Source of the DNA: Saprospiraceae bacterium
Lineage (GTDB): Bacteria > Bacteroidota > Bacteroidia > Chitinophagales > Saprospiraceae
DNA length: 7,250 bases
Direction: 5' to 3'
Assembly (NCBI GenBank): GCA_020852155.1
Contig: JADZBJ010000089.1
Coordinates: 1-7,250 of the forward strand
Shown: piece after piece, positions 6,501 to 7,250 of the stretch
How the letters are laid out: the number at the start of each line of letters is the position of its first letter
Numbering within the stretch: the first letter of the stretch is position 1
Program-made: the position numbers and the translations under genes
The notes under the pieces: model-generated
Database searches by the model: none
Told to the model about the DNA's origin: nothing
The model's input: only the letters and a program-made list of their open reading frames with translations

Positions 6501-6831
6501 GTATGGATTTATTTTTCCATCGGTGAGTTGTGGATTGCCGGAATGTGCCACCAATGATCGTGCTGAATCTGATCGTTTCGGAAAGGCGAAAATCATAAAA
6601 ACCTACCCCAACCCGGCACACGACAGAATCGTTTTTGAGGGCAACTTTGACCAAACAGAAAAGATAGCGGTTTTCAACGCCCAGGGGCTATTGGTCGCAT
6701 CTTTATACCCTACAACAAACAATTTACAGGTTGTGTTGCCCACAGGGGCTTTGTTGTCAGGCTTGTATTTCTGGCGTGCAGTAACGGCTGAAGGATATGT
6801 TCAGGGTGGCAACTTCGTTGTTGCGCACTAA
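3523..6831 (+). CDS. Secreted M43/pappalysin-like metalloprotease with beta-helix region and T9SS sorting domain
   Basis: The protein has 1102 residues from the ATG at 3523. The upstream in-frame ATG at 3490 overlaps the promoter and is rejected. Residues 1-38 form a signal peptide with an unusually long n-region and a hydrophobic core SIVLLFTMIISLNLMA; cleavage is near Ala38 or Ala41. The zinc site is HEMGHSLGLYH (202-212, HExxHxxGxxH with Glu203 as the catalytic base). Then follow a Cys-rich loop with GDLVCDT (243-249), the Met-turn NIMNY (Met290) and EFTPGQVARM (from 300), all typical of the M43 cytophagalysin/pappalysin family. Residues ~340-680 are repetitive beta strands like right-handed beta-helix surface proteins. 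About 825-980 is helical and unrecognised. Residues ~1024-1102 (YPNPA, then VFNAQG, then GLYFWR) form a T9SS type A tail, so outer-membrane crossing and surface attachment or release are expected. Base composition changes along the gene: the protease part is much more AT-rich than the helical part. A C9 run interrupts codons 8-11. Confidence 0.9.
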   Translation: MKNQNRNYPPPNHFLFGLISLKSIVLLFTMIISLNLMAQNAQGFCGTEMSDPPILPPPVGTSSIDCYPEVAGPLIVRIKPHVIRTSAGTGGQSEGAIRNAIAKMRANYAPFDIYFFEVEDCVISTVDDDQYFYSDVLSNDILNNLESQYGDDNQIDIFFFPEEYLLNWQGLSLGPNGSTLAIGGEYITVYFLSVIESNTLSHEMGHSLGLYHTFQNVTDGSLDCSCENLLNQNPLDDYCCNCGDLVCDTRYYPVGIVPFVDPDDCSFTGSYTLPGCNNVVVTNPMVDNIMNYTAPECATEFTPGQVARMRYVINTTLQNVWAGSLDNAYGVLDLSAPFTSWSDQTITIYDRLTIKSGATLNLDHSKIAFGRNAKLIVEPNAVLNMKSTKLTSLCQDFWDGVEVHGTGGATNQFPNANGQYAQGRLITIGRSVIENAKIGVRLWGGSGNGGQINAYGATFKNNYLAVAARDYSNNIPPMAPSASQAGNRDYSAIFRSCRFVTDDSYRPILEESGYAFETFVQLQRVKGVRFFGCNFENTQSSPCLSVQNQNKCRGEGIKATNAGFWVTSAFSGSPNEKSLFKGLDKGIIIENALAVRPATVNSSTFSQNVIGIHVNNSANAIITGNNFMLGKLPYFPVADIVQTGTITTQASTFIYSNNQFAHEAGGFNITSVGTCNYSVQSANNLVRRNKYTDIDFANVYNGNNGSLPGQITSGLQYECNDNTSVKHYDFTAQKSGDLIRSTQQILQVDPNTGQTIIRPVGNTFSHQGDCEYSDFNAGTAITYFYNPTDPDQVPIFHNIASPQLSSNSTNCDPFVEAEFPLSEGDMGQVRNNFLLQSGLYHNARSAWKNALQSGNISLAEQNRQAAGTHLYLMQREAQKGYFHSITDTLTFSEDSVATWMYRMESVATDLDLALLNALKDQDAASTAILNQMPTRFDLSPEEQDDVQDMQIIVGILAVQNPDALDNTAQQTLLNLAQKPVSKSSMTAKGLLQPYGFIFPSVSCGLPECATNDRAESDRFGKAKIIKTYPNPAHDRIVFEGNFDQTEKIAVFNAQGLLVASLYPTTNNLQVVLPTGALLSGLYFWRAVTAEGYVQGGNFVVAH
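3546..3554 (+). repeat. Homopolymeric C9 tract inside the start of the protease gene
   Basis: Nine consecutive C residues span the end of codon 8 through part of codon 11 (Tyr8-Pro9-Pro10-Pro11), between the start codon and the hydrophobic core of the signal peptide. With nine C the frame is open through the whole protein. A gain or loss of one C would shift out of frame before export signals are made. Such tracts can be contingency loci, but also mark sequencing uncertainty. Confidence 0.9.
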
Positions 6832-6842
6832 TTTTTTCATGA

Positions 6843-6872
6843 TCGGGCTATCGCTTCATGGTGATAGCCCGA
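6843..6872 (+). terminator. Hairpin between the protease gene and the next exported-protein gene
   Basis: TCGGGCTATC (6843-6852) pairs perfectly with GATAGCCCGA (6863-6872). The stem extends inward by a G-T and a C-G pair to leave a loop of about 6 nt. It starts 11 bp after the protease stop codon. The downstream sequence (CTAATAAATTAATG) is A/T-rich but lacks a real T-run; the T6 run lies just upstream of the stem. It could be a rho-independent-like terminator, an attenuator, or an mRNA 3'-end stabiliser between co-transcribed genes. Confidence 0.55.
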
Positions 6873-6890
6873 CTAATAAATTAATGCGCC

Positions 6891-7250
6891 ATGAAACAAT
6901 TAGCCCTAATATTGTTGGTAGTTATTCCATCGGCGATCCTCTGCCAACAAGGATTTAGCAATATATATGCGAATGATATTTTCTCTAAAAGATTTTACAA
7001 CGTCATAAATATTGAAGACAAGTTAGTTTTAGTTGGTACAACCAACAACATTGTTCCTGATTTTAAACAAGGGATATGGCTATGCAAGTCGGATTCCCAA
7101 GGTGTTATTATCAATGAGTATCTACAATTGGATACGAATAATTTTCATCTTGGAGCCTTTAATGGAACAGACTTAGTAAAAACAATTCAGGGTGATATTG
7201 CAACCATTGGAGGAGTGTTCGATGGTGTTCAATCACCTGTATTAGTGGTA
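6891..7250 (+). CDS. Exported protein of unknown function, N-terminal part only
   Basis: The frame is open from ATG 6891 to the window end (120 codons, no stop), so the 3' part is missing. Residues 1-18 are a Sec-type signal peptide: MKQ, then LALILLVVIPSAIL, then CQQG. A Cys follows the core, but AILC does not fit the usual lipobox, so lipoprotein status is doubtful. The mature part begins with strand-like segments such as LVLVGTTNN, GIWLCKSDSQG and IATIGGVFDG. These resemble the repeated 'value, unit, status' strands of beta-propeller-like surface proteins of Bacteroidota that often end in a T9SS tail. That likeness is inference and no family is firmly recognised. The gene sits 59 bp after the protease stop in the same direction, behind a hairpin, and is similarly AT-rich (21 of 60 G+C at 7021-7080), so shared transcription or shared origin is plausible. 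No Shine-Dalgarno sequence is seen; an out-of-frame ATG at 6884 is ignored. Confidence 0.75.
   Translation, partial: MKQLALILLVVIPSAILCQQGFSNIYANDIFSKRFYNVINIEDKLVLVGTTNNIVPDFKQGIWLCKSDSQGVIINEYLQLDTNNFHLGAFNGTDLVKTIQGDIATIGGVFDGVQSPVLVV

Noticed and set aside
6930..6950. Lipoprotein signal in the last gene (Cys after the hydrophobic core)
   Set aside because: The residues before the Cys read A-I-L, with a bulky Leu at -1, which does not fit the lipobox requirement for a small residue there; a Sec signal peptidase I substrate is more likely.

Overview
The window most likely comes from a member of the Bacteroidota, probably the Saprospiria lineage (Haliscomenobacter/Lewinella-like). Three things point there. 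A secreted protein ends in a type IX secretion (T9SS) type A sorting domain. An exact Bacteroidota-type promoter (TTTG-N20-TATTTTTG) lies in front of it. The start codons have A/T- or A/C-rich leaders without Shine-Dalgarno sequences. The genus placement is inference.

Layout: (1) 1-121 is a non-coding leader with a perfect 20-bp direct repeat. (2) 122-1813 (+) encodes a 563-residue protein that I read as three parts: an N-terminal helical adaptor resembling effector-associated domain 11 (EAD11), a protein kinase fold lacking its catalytic residues (a pseudokinase), and a C-terminal globin-like domain. (3) 1853-3247 (-) is convergent with it and encodes a Tat-exported, NAD-dependent Gfo/Idh/MocA-fold protein, best matched to glycoside hydrolase family 109 (alpha-N-acetylgalactosaminidase type). 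(4) 3248-3522 is a divergent, AT-rich intergenic region with a good promoter for the rightward gene. (5) 3523-6831 (+) encodes a 1102-residue secreted protein: M43/pappalysin-like metalloprotease, beta-helix region, helical region and T9SS tail. (6) A 10-bp perfect hairpin follows at 6843-6872. (7) 6891-7250 (+) is the start of a second exported protein of unknown function, cut by the window end.

The window does not read as one operon. The two rightward genes at the right are AT-rich secreted proteins and may be co-transcribed. The leftward exported sugar-active enzyme and the surface protease could both act on proteins or glycans outside the cytoplasm. The cytoplasmic adaptor-pseudokinase-globin protein is a separate unit. 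It is the most unusual item here: it looks like a signalling scaffold that could couple a sensor fold to an EAD-based partner network of the kind found in conflict systems of multicellular bacteria. That role is inferred from architecture only.
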